A stretch of DNA of 64,000 bases from Rhodobacteraceae bacterium HTCC2150 (GCA_000169395.1 AAXZ01000002.1:1-64000), one strand, 5' to 3'; positions 34,602 to 44,334 are shown, counted from the first letter of the stretch. Notes: generated from the letters alone by a model not told the origin. Translations and numbers: made by a program.

Positions 34602-35435
34602 ATGCGCCACTCTTTACCACTCGCCCCACAGTTCTATGTGACTGCCCCACAACCTTGCCCCTACTTAGATGGGCGCATGGAACGAAAGCTGTTCACATCA
34701 CTTGCGGGTGATCACGCAAAAATGCTGAACGACAGTCTGTCAAAGCAGGGTTTTCGGCGATCTCAAAATGTACTTTACCGCCCTTCTTGCACGGATTGTT
34801 CGGCCTGCATGTCAGCGCGGGTACGCGTGGCTGATTTCGTTCCCTCAAAAAGCCAACGCCGCATTATGCGTCGCAACAAGGATCTCAGCCGCGAGGCCAC
34901 ATCGCCTTGGGCCACAGAGGATCAATATTCGCTATTTCGCCGCTATCTTGATGCACGCCACGCCCACGGTGGCATGGCCGATATGGATATTTTTGAATTT
35001 GCGGCCATGATCGAAGAAACCCCCATTCGCAGTCGTGTTATCGAGTATTGGCACGAAACTGAGGATGCGCCAAAATCATTGGCAGCTGTTTGTTTGACGG
35101 ATGTTTTGGATGATGGGCTATCGATGGTTTATTCATTCTATGAACCTGAAATGGCGCGAAATTCCTTTGGCACGCACATTATTCTGGATCACATAGAAAT
35201 CGCGCGCGAGGCTGGTCTGCCTTATGTCTATTTGGGGTATTGGGTCCCTGGCAGCCCTAAGATGGCCTATAAAGCCAACTTTTCCGCGCTTGAAATTTAC
35301 CAAGGCGGCGAATGGCGTGATTTGAAAAATCCCAACGCCGTCAGCGCGGATCCGCATCCATTGTCAAATGATCCGATTGCGGAACAGGTCGCAAAAATCC
35401 ATTTACCGGATTCATTGCCCACCACCCAAGTCTAG
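34602..35435 (+). CDS. bpt: aspartate/glutamate leucyltransferase (arginyltransferase family)
   Basis: A 277-residue Bpt/Ate protein that transfers leucine (or arginine) from tRNA to N-terminal Asp/Glu, marking proteins for ClpAP degradation (N-end rule). The N-terminal [20 protein letters not shown] with the Cys-containing motif and [19 protein letters not shown] are characteristic, as are [20 protein letters not shown] and [20 protein letters not shown]. Complete length for the bacterial family. It stands alone after a terminator. Confidence 0.93.
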   Translation: MRHSLPLAPQFYVTAPQPCPYLDGRMERKLFTSLAGDHAKMLNDSLSKQGFRRSQNVLYRPSCTDCSACMSARVRVADFVPSKSQRRIMRRNKDLSREATSPWATEDQYSLFRRYLDARHAHGGMADMDIFEFAAMIEETPIRSRVIEYWHETEDAPKSLAAVCLTDVLDDGLSMVYSFYEPEMARNSFGTHIILDHIEIAREAGLPYVYLGYWVPGSPKMAYKANFSALEIYQGGEWRDLKNPNAVSADPHPLSNDPIAEQVAKIHLPDSLPTTQV

Positions 35436-35442
35436 CGATGAT

Positions 35443-36312
35443 TTAGCGTTGATAAATTGGCTTTAATTGGCTGCTGGCCGTCCTTAATAAATCCGCCGCT
35501 TTTGCGTCGCGCCCCGCCGTGTGCATAAACCCGTGGCCGTAACCTTCTGCCTCGACGATGTTTACAGTACGTCCTTGCTTTTTCGCCCATTCTGCCAGGG
35601 CTCGACTGTCGTCAGCCAAAGGATCGTTTTCTGCAATCAACAAGGTTAGCGGCGCGCCAAGAGAGGCAAAAGTTGATGTGAAATTCGTCGGCACATTGGG
35701 GCCTAAACGACCGTAAAATGCGGCGACATCGTTTTTGGATAAACCCGGTGTAGTGGGCCCAAAGCGCTGTAAACTGTCGCTGTCACGCAATCCAAATGCA
35801 CCATAAAGGCAAATGACTTGTTCAATCTGGCCCCTTTGCCGCGCGTTTAATCCCGCCTCGGCCCAAAGTGCCATAGCGGCCCCTGCGCTGTCGCCCGCCA
35901 AAGCAACCCGCAAAGGCGTGTCAAAGGGTGCCACACGACCTTGCAAAACCGCATTCACCGCCATAACGGCGTCTACTTTCTGCGTCGGAAATTCATGTTC
36001 AGGTGCCAAACGATAGCTGGCAGAAATCACATGACGACCCGACACTTTGGACAACACCGCACAAAGAGTGCGATGCGTTCGGGGCGATCCAACCATCCAA
36101 CTGCCGCCATGGAAATATAGGATTGGCGTGCTTGATCGAATTTCTGGCGGTGAAAACAAAAGCCCACCCACCCCAAGTACGGAAAACCGTTCCACTTCAA
36201 CGTCTTTTGGCGCATCATCAATGTATTCTGCGCGATCTGCGGCATAGGCTTTGCGCAATCCGTTTACGTCATCTGACGCCCAATCCAGATTTAACTGCGG
36301 CACACTATTCAT
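35443..36312 (-). CDS. alpha/beta hydrolase, HSL-type esterase
   Basis: A 289-residue esterase of the hormone-sensitive-lipase family. Oxyanion motif FHGGSWMVGSP (HGG, about 69-79), nucleophile elbow GDSAGAAMAL (about 135-144), acid in LIAENDPLADDSRAL and the catalytic His in EGYGHGFMH. Its ATG overlaps the dctD stop by 4 nt, so it would be made from the dctB-dctD transcript; a link to dicarboxylate sensing is not obvious. Substrate unknown, short-chain esters likely. Confidence 0.87.
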   Translation of the reverse strand: MNSVPQLNLDWASDDVNGLRKAYAADRAEYIDDAPKDVEVERFSVLGVGGLLFSPPEIRSSTPILYFHGGSWMVGSPRTHRTLCAVLSKVSGRHVISASYRLAPEHEFPTQKVDAVMAVNAVLQGRVAPFDTPLRVALAGDSAGAAMALWAEAGLNARQRGQIEQVICLYGAFGLRDSDSLQRFGPTTPGLSKNDVAAFYGRLGPNVPTNFTSTFASLGAPLTLLIAENDPLADDSRALAEWAKKQGRTVNIVEAEGYGHGFMHTAGRDAKAADLLRTASSQLKPIYQR

Positions 36313-37637
36313 AGGTAATCCGAACGGCTAAGCGAATATTTCGCCATCTTTTCGTTCAACGTACGACGCGGCAGCGACAGCTCTTCCATCACGCTGGCGA
36401 TAGAACCACGGTGGCGCCGCATCGTATTATCGATCAACATTTTTTCAAACGCTTCGACGTATTCCTTTAGCGGCTTGCCATCGGTTGCGATTGCGGGTTG
36501 GGCTTGATCATTTTCCGCCATCAACAGCGATGAAATTGACCCTGAGCCCCGTCTGTTTTGCAAAATTGCCCGTTCCGCCACATTGATCAATTGGCGCACA
36601 TTTCCGGGCCAAGGCGCCTGTAACAATTGCGCGGCCTCTTGGGCTGAAATATCGGGTGCATCGCATCCGTATTCTTCGGAATATTGTTGTGAAAACCGGT
36701 TGAAAAGAGTCAGCACATCCTCGCCACGTTGACGAAGGGGCGGCATGCTAATTTTCATGGCTGCCAAGCGATAAAACAAATCAGGACGCAAGGCATCTTC
36801 ACAGGTTTTGTTTTCTTCTGCCAAATTACAAATCGCAATAATCCGTGTTTCAACAGACGCGCCTTGTTCGTTAATAAACGTCAACAAACGCGCCTGAAGA
36901 TGCCCGGGCAAAGCCTCGATATCCTCAAGCAACAAGGTTCCGCCGCGCGCCTCTTCTACCAAAGGCAGGCTGCCATCCTCGGTTGGGCCAAACAGCTTGG
37001 CGGAAAGACTTTCCGCTTCAAATGCAGCGCAGGACAACAAAACAAATTTCTTACCAGCGCGGGGCCCAACGGCATGCAATGCATGGGCCACGAGCGTTTT
37101 GCCCGTACCTGTTTCGCCCTCAATCAAAACGTGGCCGTCGGCCTGACCTAGATCAAGAATATCTTCGCGCAGACGCTCCATGACAGGGGATGAACCGATA
37201 AGTTTGCGGATCAATACAGTGCCATCTGACAACTCGCGCCTTAACGCTCGGTTATCCAAGGTTAGACGTCGCGCTTGTGTGGCGCGTTTTGCCAGTTCCG
37301 TCATGCGATCAGGGTTAAACGGCTTTTCTAAAAAGTCATACGCACCAATGCGCATCGCCTCAACCGCCATGGAAACATCGCCGTGGCCCGTGATCATGAT
37401 GACAGGTAACGCACTGTCCATGCTCATTAATTTTTTCAAAAAAGTCATACCATCGATGCCGGGCATCTTGATATCACTGACGACGATACCGGGGTATCCT
37501 TGGCCAATTACCTTTAACGCAGCTTCTGCCGAGGCATAAGTTTCGGTTTCAAAACCAGACAAAGCCAGCCACTGGCTGATCGACTGACGCATATCTTGTT
37601 CATCATCTACGACGGCAATTTTTATTTGCTCTGACAT
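36309..37637 (-). CDS. dctD: DctD-like response regulator lacking GAFTGA
   Basis: A 442-residue NtrC-family regulator: receiver domain with phospho-acceptor Asp55 (VVSDIKMPGIDG) and the KPF motif, AAA+ domain with Walker A GETGTGKT (174-181) and GGTLLLEDIEAL (Walker B), arginine-finger region RPDLFYRLA, and a Fis-type HTH at the C-terminus (RHRGSIASVMEELSLPRRTL). The L1 loop that contacts sigma-54, normally GAFTGA, is missing: after KLFG the chain reads PTEDGSLPLVEEARGG. By family rule it should not act with sigma-54 in the normal way. The best match overall is DctD because of the adjacent DctB. Confidence 0.85.
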   Translation of the reverse strand: MSEQIKIAVVDDEQDMRQSISQWLALSGFETETYASAEAALKVIGQGYPGIVVSDIKMPGIDGMTFLKKLMSMDSALPVIMITGHGDVSMAVEAMRIGAYDFLEKPFNPDRMTELAKRATQARRLTLDNRALRRELSDGTVLIRKLIGSSPVMERLREDILDLGQADGHVLIEGETGTGKTLVAHALHAVGPRAGKKFVLLSCAAFEAESLSAKLFGPTEDGSLPLVEEARGGTLLLEDIEALPGHLQARLLTFINEQGASVETRIIAICNLAEENKTCEDALRPDLFYRLAAMKISMPPLRQRGEDVLTLFNRFSQQYSEEYGCDAPDISAQEAAQLLQAPWPGNVRQLINVAERAILQNRRGSGSISSLLMAENDQAQPAIATDGKPLKEYVEAFEKMLIDNTMRRHRGSIASVMEELSLPRRTLNEKMAKYSLSRSDYL

Positions 37638-37641
37638 CTTA

Positions 37642-39402
37642 TTACTCCGCTGCCTCTGAATTTATATGGTGAAGCGGCAATTGAATTTCAAACACCGCCC
37701 CCCCACTTTCTGCGTTTCGTCCGGTTAATCGACCACCCAGATCGCTGATAATCCCACTTGATATGGCCAGCCCCAACCCAACGCCCTCACCAGGACTTTT
37801 GGTCGTGTAAAACGGTTCGAAAACTTCATCCAAGTCTTCGAGACCTGTGCCGCTATCGCGCACGGCCAAAGTGGCCATTTCGCTAGCGAACAAAAGGATT
37901 TCAAGGCGTCTTGTGGTTTGTTCGTTCATTGCGTCCAGTGCATTGCGCAAAAGATTAATGATCACCTGTTCCAAGCGAATACGGTCCACCTTGATCAACA
38001 CCGGCTCCTTAGGGGATTGGTTGATGATCTCTACGTCCATTTTATTGAGTTGCGGTTCCATCATTGCAAGAGCTGAAGAAACCGCATCGCGCATATCCAA
38101 AACCTCAAATGCATCACCACCTTTGCGAGCATGTGCCTTTAGTTGGCGGGTAATAGAGCCCATGCGTTCGATCAAATCGTCGATGCGTTGAAAGGACGAC
38201 ATTGCCTCTTCGGGTCGGCGACGTTGCAAAAGCAATTTTGCCCCCGCCAGATACGTTTTCATCGCCGCCAGTGGTTGATTTAATTCGTGACTTACGGCGG
38301 CAGACATTTCCCCAAGTGCCGCTAGCTTCGAGGATTGCGCAATCGTCTGCTCGGCCACTTCCAATGTTTTTTCAACCCGTTCACGTTCTGTAATTTCCCG
38401 TTTTAGGGCCAAGTTCAGATCGCGCAACTCATAGGATTCTTGTTGAAAGAACAAAGATTTAGACAGTGCGCGACGCGACAAAAGATAAAAAACAAAGGTT
38501 AGCAACAATGCAAAACCCATAATTTCCAAAGCCAACACACCGTTTACCCGCTCGCGAACGGACGAATAACTGGTGAATGTCGACAATTGCCATCCTTGAA
38601 AAGGCAGACGTATGTCGTGGCGCATAACCGATTGCCCCAGAAAATAAGCGTCGGTTGGGAAATTTCGCCACCCTGCCGTGGCCTCAAATGCTTGGGCAAT
38701 GGCGGATGGCGGGCTGGCACGGGCCAGTGCCTCATCCACAGCTAATCCACGCCAACGCGATTCTGTTGATAGGATGACGCGACCCTCGGAATTTGTTAAT
38801 AACACTGCATCTGATGATCCGGCCCAACGCCCCTCAAATTTGTTCAAATCGACATGGACAACGATGACGCCAACACGATCTTTTTCAAACTGAATGGTCC
38901 GCGCATACGTAAATTCAAAAGCGCCGGTTTCAAGTTCGGTGGTGTTAAAAACCGTGTCATTGCTGCGTGTAGCGGCTACATAAAATGGCACACCGCGAAA
39001 ATTTGTACCCAACAACGTTCGATCAGTGGCCGCAACAGTTCGTCCATCCCGATCAAGCAGGGTCAATGACGCCACGCCTGTTTCTTCTTGGTATGTTATC
39101 AGACGTTGCGATGTGGTGGCAAAATCGTCGCTATAAAGCGCCGAAATAAGGGCGGGGTCACGTGCCAAAAGCAACGGAATAACGGCAACCCGCTGAACTT
39201 CGGATACGATATTCCCAGAATAAAGCGCCGATCGCACCTCGATCTGCGTGCGCGTAGCCACCGTAAATCGTTCGGTCATCCACAGGTTTGTCACCCAAAC
39301 AGTGGTCACCGCCAACCCAACAAGCAACATGATAATCACCCGCACCATCCAAGTGGTGCGGCGATCTGTGTAGGTCTGATAAATATCGGTATCTGCGCTC
39401 AT
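37642..39402 (-). CDS. dctB: DctB-like sensor histidine kinase
   Basis: A 586-residue membrane kinase with DctB layout. There is a first membrane span near 19-41 (VRVIIMLLVGLAVTTVWVTN), a large periplasmic double-PDC-like sensor domain, a second span near 305 (GFALLLTFVFYLLSRRALS) and a coiled coil. The H box LGEMSAAVSHELNQPLAAMK and the ATPase with DSGTGLEDLDEVFEPFYTTK and GVGLGLAISSGIISDLGGRL follow. Relatives sense C4-dicarboxylates. dctD starts 4 nt after its stop. No Dct transporter genes are in the window. Confidence 0.88.
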   Translation of the reverse strand: MSADTDIYQTYTDRRTTWMVRVIIMLLVGLAVTTVWVTNLWMTERFTVATRTQIEVRSALYSGNIVSEVQRVAVIPLLLARDPALISALYSDDFATTSQRLITYQEETGVASLTLLDRDGRTVAATDRTLLGTNFRGVPFYVAATRSNDTVFNTTELETGAFEFTYARTIQFEKDRVGVIVVHVDLNKFEGRWAGSSDAVLLTNSEGRVILSTESRWRGLAVDEALARASPPSAIAQAFEATAGWRNFPTDAYFLGQSVMRHDIRLPFQGWQLSTFTSYSSVRERVNGVLALEIMGFALLLTFVFYLLSRRALSKSLFFQQESYELRDLNLALKREITERERVEKTLEVAEQTIAQSSKLAALGEMSAAVSHELNQPLAAMKTYLAGAKLLLQRRRPEEAMSSFQRIDDLIERMGSITRQLKAHARKGGDAFEVLDMRDAVSSALAMMEPQLNKMDVEIINQSPKEPVLIKVDRIRLEQVIINLLRNALDAMNEQTTRRLEILLFASEMATLAVRDSGTGLEDLDEVFEPFYTTKSPGEGVGLGLAISSGIISDLGGRLTGRNAESGGAVFEIQLPLHHINSEAAE

Positions 39403-39452
39403 ATGGCCAGTTTAGGGCCAAGCGTGAGGTAACGACAAGCGCATCTCGTTTT

Positions 39453-40121
39453 TTAGGCGGGGATCAGCGCATTGATAAGACTTGCAAACATCGGCGCCCC
39501 ATCGGTGCCCCCATGCGCAGGTTCTGCCATACGTTCTGGATGTGGCATCATTCCTAAAACACGACGATTTTCCGAAAAAATGCCGGCGATGTCAGCCGTC
39601 GCACCATTTGGGTTGTCGGTATAGGTAAAGGCGACACGATCCTCAGCCTGCAACATGGCAACCGTTTCAGCATCAGCCGTATAGTTCCCCTCGTGGTGGG
39701 CAACTGGAATGGTGATTTCACTGCCAGCGGTGTAACCTGCTGTGAAGGCGCTGTTTGTGCTTTCAACTTTTAGGCCCACATTTTTGCAAATGTATTTGAG
39801 ACCCGCGTTTTGCAGCAATGCACCGGGCAACAGGCCGGTTTCAGTCAAGATTTGAAAACCGTTACAAACGCCAAAGACATGGCCACCTTTGTTGGCAAAA
39901 TCCACAACAGAGCGGCAAATTGGTGACCGCGCGGCAATTGCACCACAGCGCAGATAGTCACCAAACGAAAACCCACCCGGTACACCGACAAAATCTAACC
40001 CTTTAGGCAGATCAGTGTCTTTGTGCCAAACCATCGTGACGTCCGCGCCCGCTTTTTCAAGCGCCACAGCCAAATCGCGATCACAGTTTGAACCCGGAAA
40101 TACAACGACAGCAGCGCGCAT
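39453..40121 (-). CDS. purQ: FGAM synthase, glutaminase subunit
   Basis: PurQ supplies ammonia from glutamine to PurL for FGAM synthesis in purine biosynthesis. The 222-residue class I amidotransferase shows [11 protein letters not shown] at the start, [15 protein letters not shown], the nucleophile in [18 protein letters not shown] (Cys about 86) and the C-terminal His/Glu in [18 protein letters not shown]. It overlaps purS by one base (TGATG-type junction). Operon purC-purS-purQ; purL is not in the window. Confidence 0.96.
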   Translation of the reverse strand: MRAAVVVFPGSNCDRDLAVALEKAGADVTMVWHKDTDLPKGLDFVGVPGGFSFGDYLRCGAIAARSPICRSVVDFANKGGHVFGVCNGFQILTETGLLPGALLQNAGLKYICKNVGLKVESTNSAFTAGYTAGSEITIPVAHHEGNYTADAETVAMLQAEDRVAFTYTDNPNGATADIAGIFSENRRVLGMMPHPERMAEPAHGGTDGAPMFASLINALIPA

Positions 40122-40360
40122 CAGATCAATTCCACCGTATAGCTTTCGATAACTGCATTCGCCAAAAGCTTGTCACACATTTGCGCAACGCTGGCTTCGG
40201 CCTTTGCCTTATCGGTTTCTGCAAGATCCAGCTCGATCACTTTGCCTTGGCGAACGCCATTCACGCCCTCAAATCCAAGTGTTCCAAGTGCGTGACGCAC
40301 GGCCGCCCCTTGAGGGTCAAGAACGCCATTTTTCAGCATGACATGTACACGAGCTTTCAT
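40121..40360 (-). CDS. purS: FGAM synthase subunit PurS
   Basis: A 79-residue small subunit that bridges PurQ and Pur[21 protein letters not shown] and [20 protein letters not shown] are diagnostic. It sits between purC and purQ with 11-nt and 1-nt spacing. Confidence 0.95.
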   Translation of the reverse strand: MKARVHVMLKNGVLDPQGAAVRHALGTLGFEGVNGVRQGKVIELDLAETDKAKAEASVAQMCDKLLANAVIESYTVELI

Positions 40361-40371
40361 CAGGAAACCTT

Positions 40372-41133
40372 TCAGTTAATTAGGGTCGGTTTAGTAACGG
40401 GTTGATTATTTTGCTGCAAAACGCCCAAACGACGTGCAACTTCGGTATATGCATCGGCCACGTTGCCGATGTCGTGGCGAAATACGTCTTTATCCAGTTT
40501 CTCACCGGTTTCCATATCCCACAAACGACAGGTATCTGGGCTGATTTCATCGGCAACGATCAGTCTTTGGTACTCATTTTCCCAAATACGACCTATTTCC
40601 AGTTTGAAATCGATCAATTTGATGCCAACGCCAAAAAGAATGCCTGAAGTGAAATCATTCACCCGCAAGGCAATGGCGACCATATCATCCAAATCTTGCT
40701 GGCTGGCCCACCCAAGGGCCACAATGTGTTCTTCGGCGACAAGCGGATTACCCAATTTTTTGTCTTTGTAGTAAAACTCAACAATCGGTCGCGGCAATGG
40801 TGTGCCCTCTTCAATGCCAAGACGTTTTGAAAACGAGCCAGCGGAAACATTCCGAACAATCAGCTCAAGGGGGATCATCTCTGCGCTGCGGATCAATTGT
40901 TCACGCATATTCAAACGCTTAAGAAAATGGTTCGGCACACCAATCGTGGTCAAACCATTCATGAAATATTCCGACAGACGGTTATTCAACACGCCCTTAC
41001 CGTCGATCACAGCCTGTTTTTCAGCATTAAAGGCCGTGGTGTCATCTTTGAAATACTGCACAAAAGTACCCGCCTCAGGGCCGTCGTACAAAACCTTGGT
41101 TTTGCCTTCGTACAATTTGTTTCGACGTGCCAT
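40372..41133 (-). CDS. purC: SAICAR synthetase
   Basis: PurC joins CAIR and aspartate in purine biosynthesis. The start [20 protein letters not shown] at 41133 is preferred to an upstream in-frame ATG at 41193. Motifs are [40 protein letters not shown] and [20 protein letters not shown]. At 253 residues it is complete. First gene of the purC-purS-purQ operon. Confidence 0.95.
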   Translation of the reverse strand: MARRNKLYEGKTKVLYDGPEAGTFVQYFKDDTTAFNAEKQAVIDGKGVLNNRLSEYFMNGLTTIGVPNHFLKRLNMREQLIRSAEMIPLELIVRNVSAGSFSKRLGIEEGTPLPRPIVEFYYKDKKLGNPLVAEEHIVALGWASQQDLDDMVAIALRVNDFTSGILFGVGIKLIDFKLEIGRIWENEYQRLIVADEISPDTCRLWDMETGEKLDKDVFRHDIGNVADAYTEVARRLGVLQQNNQPVTKPTLIN

Positions 41134-41322
41134 ATCAGGCCCCAAATTTTGATGCACAAGCAGCATTGCGCGTTGTCTTGCGCTATAAGCCAAAGGTCAT
41201 GTCGGGGCAAGACAGGCATTTTGGCGCAACTAAATTAACTCAGCTATTCGTGCTGCCGCCCTTGAACAACCTGCATTCTGTTTGCATATTAAATGTATAA
41301 ACAATCCAAACGGAGGTTAACG

Positions 41323-41637
41323 ATGAGCAGCTTTGACGATCGCGAAAACGCATTCGAGAACAAATTCGCCCATGATGCAGACATGCAATTCAAGGCCGAG
41401 GCACGCCGCAACAAATTGTTGGGTCTATGGGCCGCGGAAATGATGGGTAAATCAGGTGACGACGCCGACACCTATGCGCGTGAAGTAATTAAGTCTGATT
41501 TTGAAGAGGCAGGCGATGATGACGTTCTGCGCAAAGTGGCTGCCGATCTTGGCGATAAATCAGATGCAGATGCCATTCGTACCAAGATGAATGAACTGTT
41601 GGCCGAAGCCAAAGCCCAATTGATGGAAGATTTATAA
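41323..41637 (+). CDS. F1-ATPase inhibitor zeta subunit (DUF1476)
   Basis: The zeta subunit is an alphaproteobacteria-specific protein that blocks ATP hydrolysis by the F1 motor. The 104-residue product begins MSSFDDRENAFENKFAHDAD at 41323, which is the inhibitory N-terminal segment; the four-helix body follows (ARRNKLLGLWAAEMMGKSGD, ADAIRTKMNELLAEAKAQLM). CGGAGG is the ribosome site. It is a single-gene unit closed by a strong terminator. Confidence 0.93.
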   Translation: MSSFDDRENAFENKFAHDADMQFKAEARRNKLLGLWAAEMMGKSGDDADTYAREVIKSDFEEAGDDDVLRKVAADLGDKSDADAIRTKMNELLAEAKAQLMEDL

Positions 41638-41666
41638 ACTTTTTCTTCTACTTAGCTAAGATTTGA

Positions 41667-41693
41667 AGGCCGCACATTGATGCGGCCTTTTTG
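41667..41693 (+). terminator. Rho-independent terminator
   Basis: GGCCGCA, loop CATTGA, TGCGGCC, then TTTTT, 30 nt after the zeta-subunit stop. Confidence 0.92.
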
Positions 41694-41792
41694 TTGCGAG
41701 ATTCTAATAATCATTATGCAAATTATGAATTTGCCTCACCTAACGAACGATGTCACACGCGCTTTAAAGACATATGAATTGGAACGAGCGAA

Positions 41793-42806
41793 ATGAGCAA
41801 TCTTCTGGAAAAATTGTTGGTGGAACGTGACTGGTTGTTGGCGGATGGTGCGACCGGCACGAATTTGTTCAATATGGGCCTAACCGCCGGGGATGCGCCA
41901 GAATTGTGGAATGACACTGCGCCCGAAAAAATTCGCAAATTGTACAGCGGTGCCGTTGATTCAGGGTCTGACATATTCCTCACAAACACTTTTGGCGGCA
42001 ATGCCAGCCGAATGAAATTGCATGATGCGCAATCGCGTGTGTTTGAATTGAACAAAAAGGGTGCTGAAATCGGTCGTGAAATCGCCGATGCATCTGGCCG
42101 TCAAGTTGTGGTTGCGGGCTCCGTTGGCCCCACGGGCGATATCATGGCCCCCATGGGGTCGCTTACGTTTGATTCAGCCGTAGAAATGTTTCACGAACAA
42201 GCAGAAGGTCTAAAAGCCGGTGGTGCTGATGTTGCATGGGTTGAAACAATCTCGGCCCCAGAAGAATTCCAAGCCGCCGCTCGTGCATTTGAGTTGGCCG
42301 AATTACCTTGGGCTGGCACCATGAGTTTTGACACAGCTGGCCGTACAATGATGGGCATGACATCGCGCGATATGGTGGCAATGGTTGAAAAATTGCCCAA
42401 TGCACCGCTTGCCTTTGGGGCCAACTGTGGTGTTGGCGCATCTGATCTGTTGCGAACTGTTCTTGGCTTTGCCGCCTCAACCCCGCAATTACCTGTTATT
42501 GCAAAAGGAAATGCCGGCATTCCTAAATATGTGGACGGTCATATTCATTATGACGGCACACCTGAATTGATGGGCCAATACGCCGTTCTTGCGCGCAATT
42601 GTGGGGCCAAAATCATTGGTGGCTGTTGTGGTACCATGCCAGAACACTTGGTCGCCATGCGTGCCGCTTTGGAAAACACCCCGAAAAGTGCCGCGCCATC
42701 GTTGGATGAAATCACCGCTGTGTTGGGTGGTTTTTCGTCGGCCTCAGACGGTCTAGGCGATAATGAACCCGCCCCGACACGTCGCAATCGCCGCAAACGT
42801 GCTTAA
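41793..42806 (+). CDS. bmt: homocysteine S-methyltransferase (BHMT-like)
   Basis: A 337-residue homocysteine-binding methyltransferase. The start region LLADGATGTNLFNMGL, then FLTNTFGGNASRMKLHDAQ, FGANCGVGASDLLRT and the zinc-binding pair in IIGGCCGTMPEHL (with the Cys of GANCG) define the fold. Although annotated as betaine-homocysteine methyltransferase in many genomes, its neighbours (a corrinoid protein and DUF1638) fit the split, B12-dependent methionine synthase of roseobacters, in which it would hold homocysteine. The choice of methyl donor is inference. Confidence 0.88.
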   Translation: MSNLLEKLLVERDWLLADGATGTNLFNMGLTAGDAPELWNDTAPEKIRKLYSGAVDSGSDIFLTNTFGGNASRMKLHDAQSRVFELNKKGAEIGREIADASGRQVVVAGSVGPTGDIMAPMGSLTFDSAVEMFHEQAEGLKAGGADVAWVETISAPEEFQAAARAFELAELPWAGTMSFDTAGRTMMGMTSRDMVAMVEKLPNAPLAFGANCGVGASDLLRTVLGFAASTPQLPVIAKGNAGIPKYVDGHIHYDGTPELMGQYAVLARNCGAKIIGGCCGTMPEHLVAMRAALENTPKSAAPSLDEITAVLGGFSSASDGLGDNEPAPTRRNRRKRA

Positions 42807-42807
42807 C

Positions 42808-42846
42808 TGCGACAAACTGGTCGTTGAATATGCGTTCAATGTCGCA
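42808..42846 (+). other. nested hairpin between bmt and corrinoid gene
   Basis: Outer arms TGCGACA/TGTCGCA and inner arms TTGAA/TTCAA with a six-base loop, starting one base after the bmt stop. No T run follows. It could stabilise the bmt mRNA or set the ratio of the two products. Confidence 0.5.
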
Positions 42847-42921
42847 ATTGCGCCAGATGAGTTGCTATTTTCCGCGCACTAAATGGTTTTAACGGTACCA
42901 TATCATTGAAGGGCTAACGCC

Positions 42922-43623
42922 ATGAGTGACGAAGAAGACATCATCCTCGCAGACTTGCCAGACGACGAACTTGTTCAACAGATGTTTGACGATCTTTACG
43001 ATGGCCTCAAAGAGGAAATCGAAGAAGCCGTTCACATCCTTTTGGGTCGTGATTGGGAACCATACCGCATCCTAACCGAGGCTTTGGTTGGCGGCATGAC
43101 CATCGTTGGCCACGATTTCCGTGATGGTATCTTGTTTGTTCCAGAGGTTCTGTTGGCCGCGAATGCAATGAAAGGTGGCATGTTCATCCTAAAACCATTG
43201 CTGGCTGAAACGGGTGCCCCTCAGGTTGGAAAAATGGTTATCGGCACGGTTAAAGGCGACATCCACGACATCGGCAAAAACCTTGTTGGCATGATGATGG
43301 AGGGCGCGGGCTTTGAAGTTATCGATCTTGGTATCAACAACGCCGTGGAAGCCTACCTAGAAGCCATCGAAAACGAAAAACCAGACATCCTTGGCATGTC
43401 TGCGCTTTTGACAACAACCATGCCTTATATGAAGGTTGTGATTGATACGATGGTCGAAAAAGGCATTCGTGACGATTACACTATTTTGGTTGGTGGTGCG
43501 CCATTGAACGAAGAATTCGGCAAAGCCATTGGTGCTGATGCGTATTGTCGTGATGCAGCGGTTGCTGTTGAAACAGCGAAAACTTTTATGGCGCGCAAAC
43601 ATAACCAACAAGCCGCGCACTAA
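42922..43623 (+). CDS. corrinoid (B12-binding) methyltransferase protein
   Basis: A 233-residue cobalamin carrier of the MtaC/MttC/MetH type: N-terminal helical cap (about 1-100), then the B12 domain with the ligand motif GTVKGDIHDIGKNLVGMMME (DxHxxG), GLGMSALLTTTM-type loop (ILGMSALLTTTMPYM) and LVGGAPLNEEFGKAIGADAY. Between bmt and DUF1638 it would shuttle the methyl group onto homocysteine. The C-terminus ends AARKHNQQAAH-like and is complete. Confidence 0.93.
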   Translation: MSDEEDIILADLPDDELVQQMFDDLYDGLKEEIEEAVHILLGRDWEPYRILTEALVGGMTIVGHDFRDGILFVPEVLLAANAMKGGMFILKPLLAETGAPQVGKMVIGTVKGDIHDIGKNLVGMMMEGAGFEVIDLGINNAVEAYLEAIENEKPDILGMSALLTTTMPYMKVVIDTMVEKGIRDDYTILVGGAPLNEEFGKAIGADAYCRDAAVAVETAKTFMARKHNQQAAH

Positions 43624-43659
43624 GCCCAAATTTGGGTTTGTAACCCGAAGGTAGTTAAA

Positions 43660-44292
43660 GTGTTAAACGATGAAACACTCACAAATGAAGGGCTGGCCGC
43701 ATCTGGGGCCGGCCCTATTTTGTTATTGGCTTGCGGGGCCTTAGCGCATGAGGTTCTGGCGCTGAAACGCATCAATGGTTGGGATCACATGGATCTGACC
43801 TGTCTGCCAGCAAAATTACACCTTTACCCTGACAAAATCACAGAAGCCGTTGAAGAAGCCGTAAAAAAGCACCGCGAAAAGTATGAGCAAATTTTCGTGC
43901 TTTATGCGGATTGCGGGACCGGTGGACTGCTTGAGGCAAAATGTGAGGAACTGGGTGTAGACATGCTGCAAGGCCCTCATTGTTATTCCTTTTTTCAAGG
44001 GGTTGAGGACTTTGGTTCCAAAATTGACGATGAATTCACCAGCTTTTATTTGACTGATTTCTTGGTGAAACAGTTTGATGCATTTGTGTGGCGCCCTATG
44101 GGGTTAGACAAACACCCTGAACTGCGCGACATGATATTTGGGAATTACACGCAACTGGTTTACCAAGCCCAAACAAAAGACCCCAAACTGGTGGAGAAAG
44201 CCAAAGAATGCGCGGATCGTTTGGGATTGGAATATGTTTACCGATTTACAGGATACGGCGATCTTGAACGTGAAATGGCGAGCAAGGCATAA
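43660..44292 (+). CDS. DUF1638 protein
   Basis: A 210-residue DUF1638 protein with LLACGALAHEVLALKRINGW, CLPAKLHLYPDKITEAVEEA, VLYADCGTGGLLEAKCEELG and HCYSFFQGVEDF; several conserved Cys/His could bind metal. As I recall from mutant-fitness studies in Phaeobacter inhibens, a DUF1638 gene is needed for its split methionine synthase, perhaps in cobalamin reactivation. It begins 36 nt after the corrinoid gene on the same strand. Confidence 0.88.
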   Translation: MLNDETLTNEGLAASGAGPILLLACGALAHEVLALKRINGWDHMDLTCLPAKLHLYPDKITEAVEEAVKKHREKYEQIFVLYADCGTGGLLEAKCEELGVDMLQGPHCYSFFQGVEDFGSKIDDEFTSFYLTDFLVKQFDAFVWRPMGLDKHPELRDMIFGNYTQLVYQAQTKDPKLVEKAKECADRLGLEYVYRFTGYGDLEREMASKA

Positions 44293-44334
44293 AGCCTACA
44301 TTGCGAATACTGTTTTGCATGTCTAACAAAGGGT

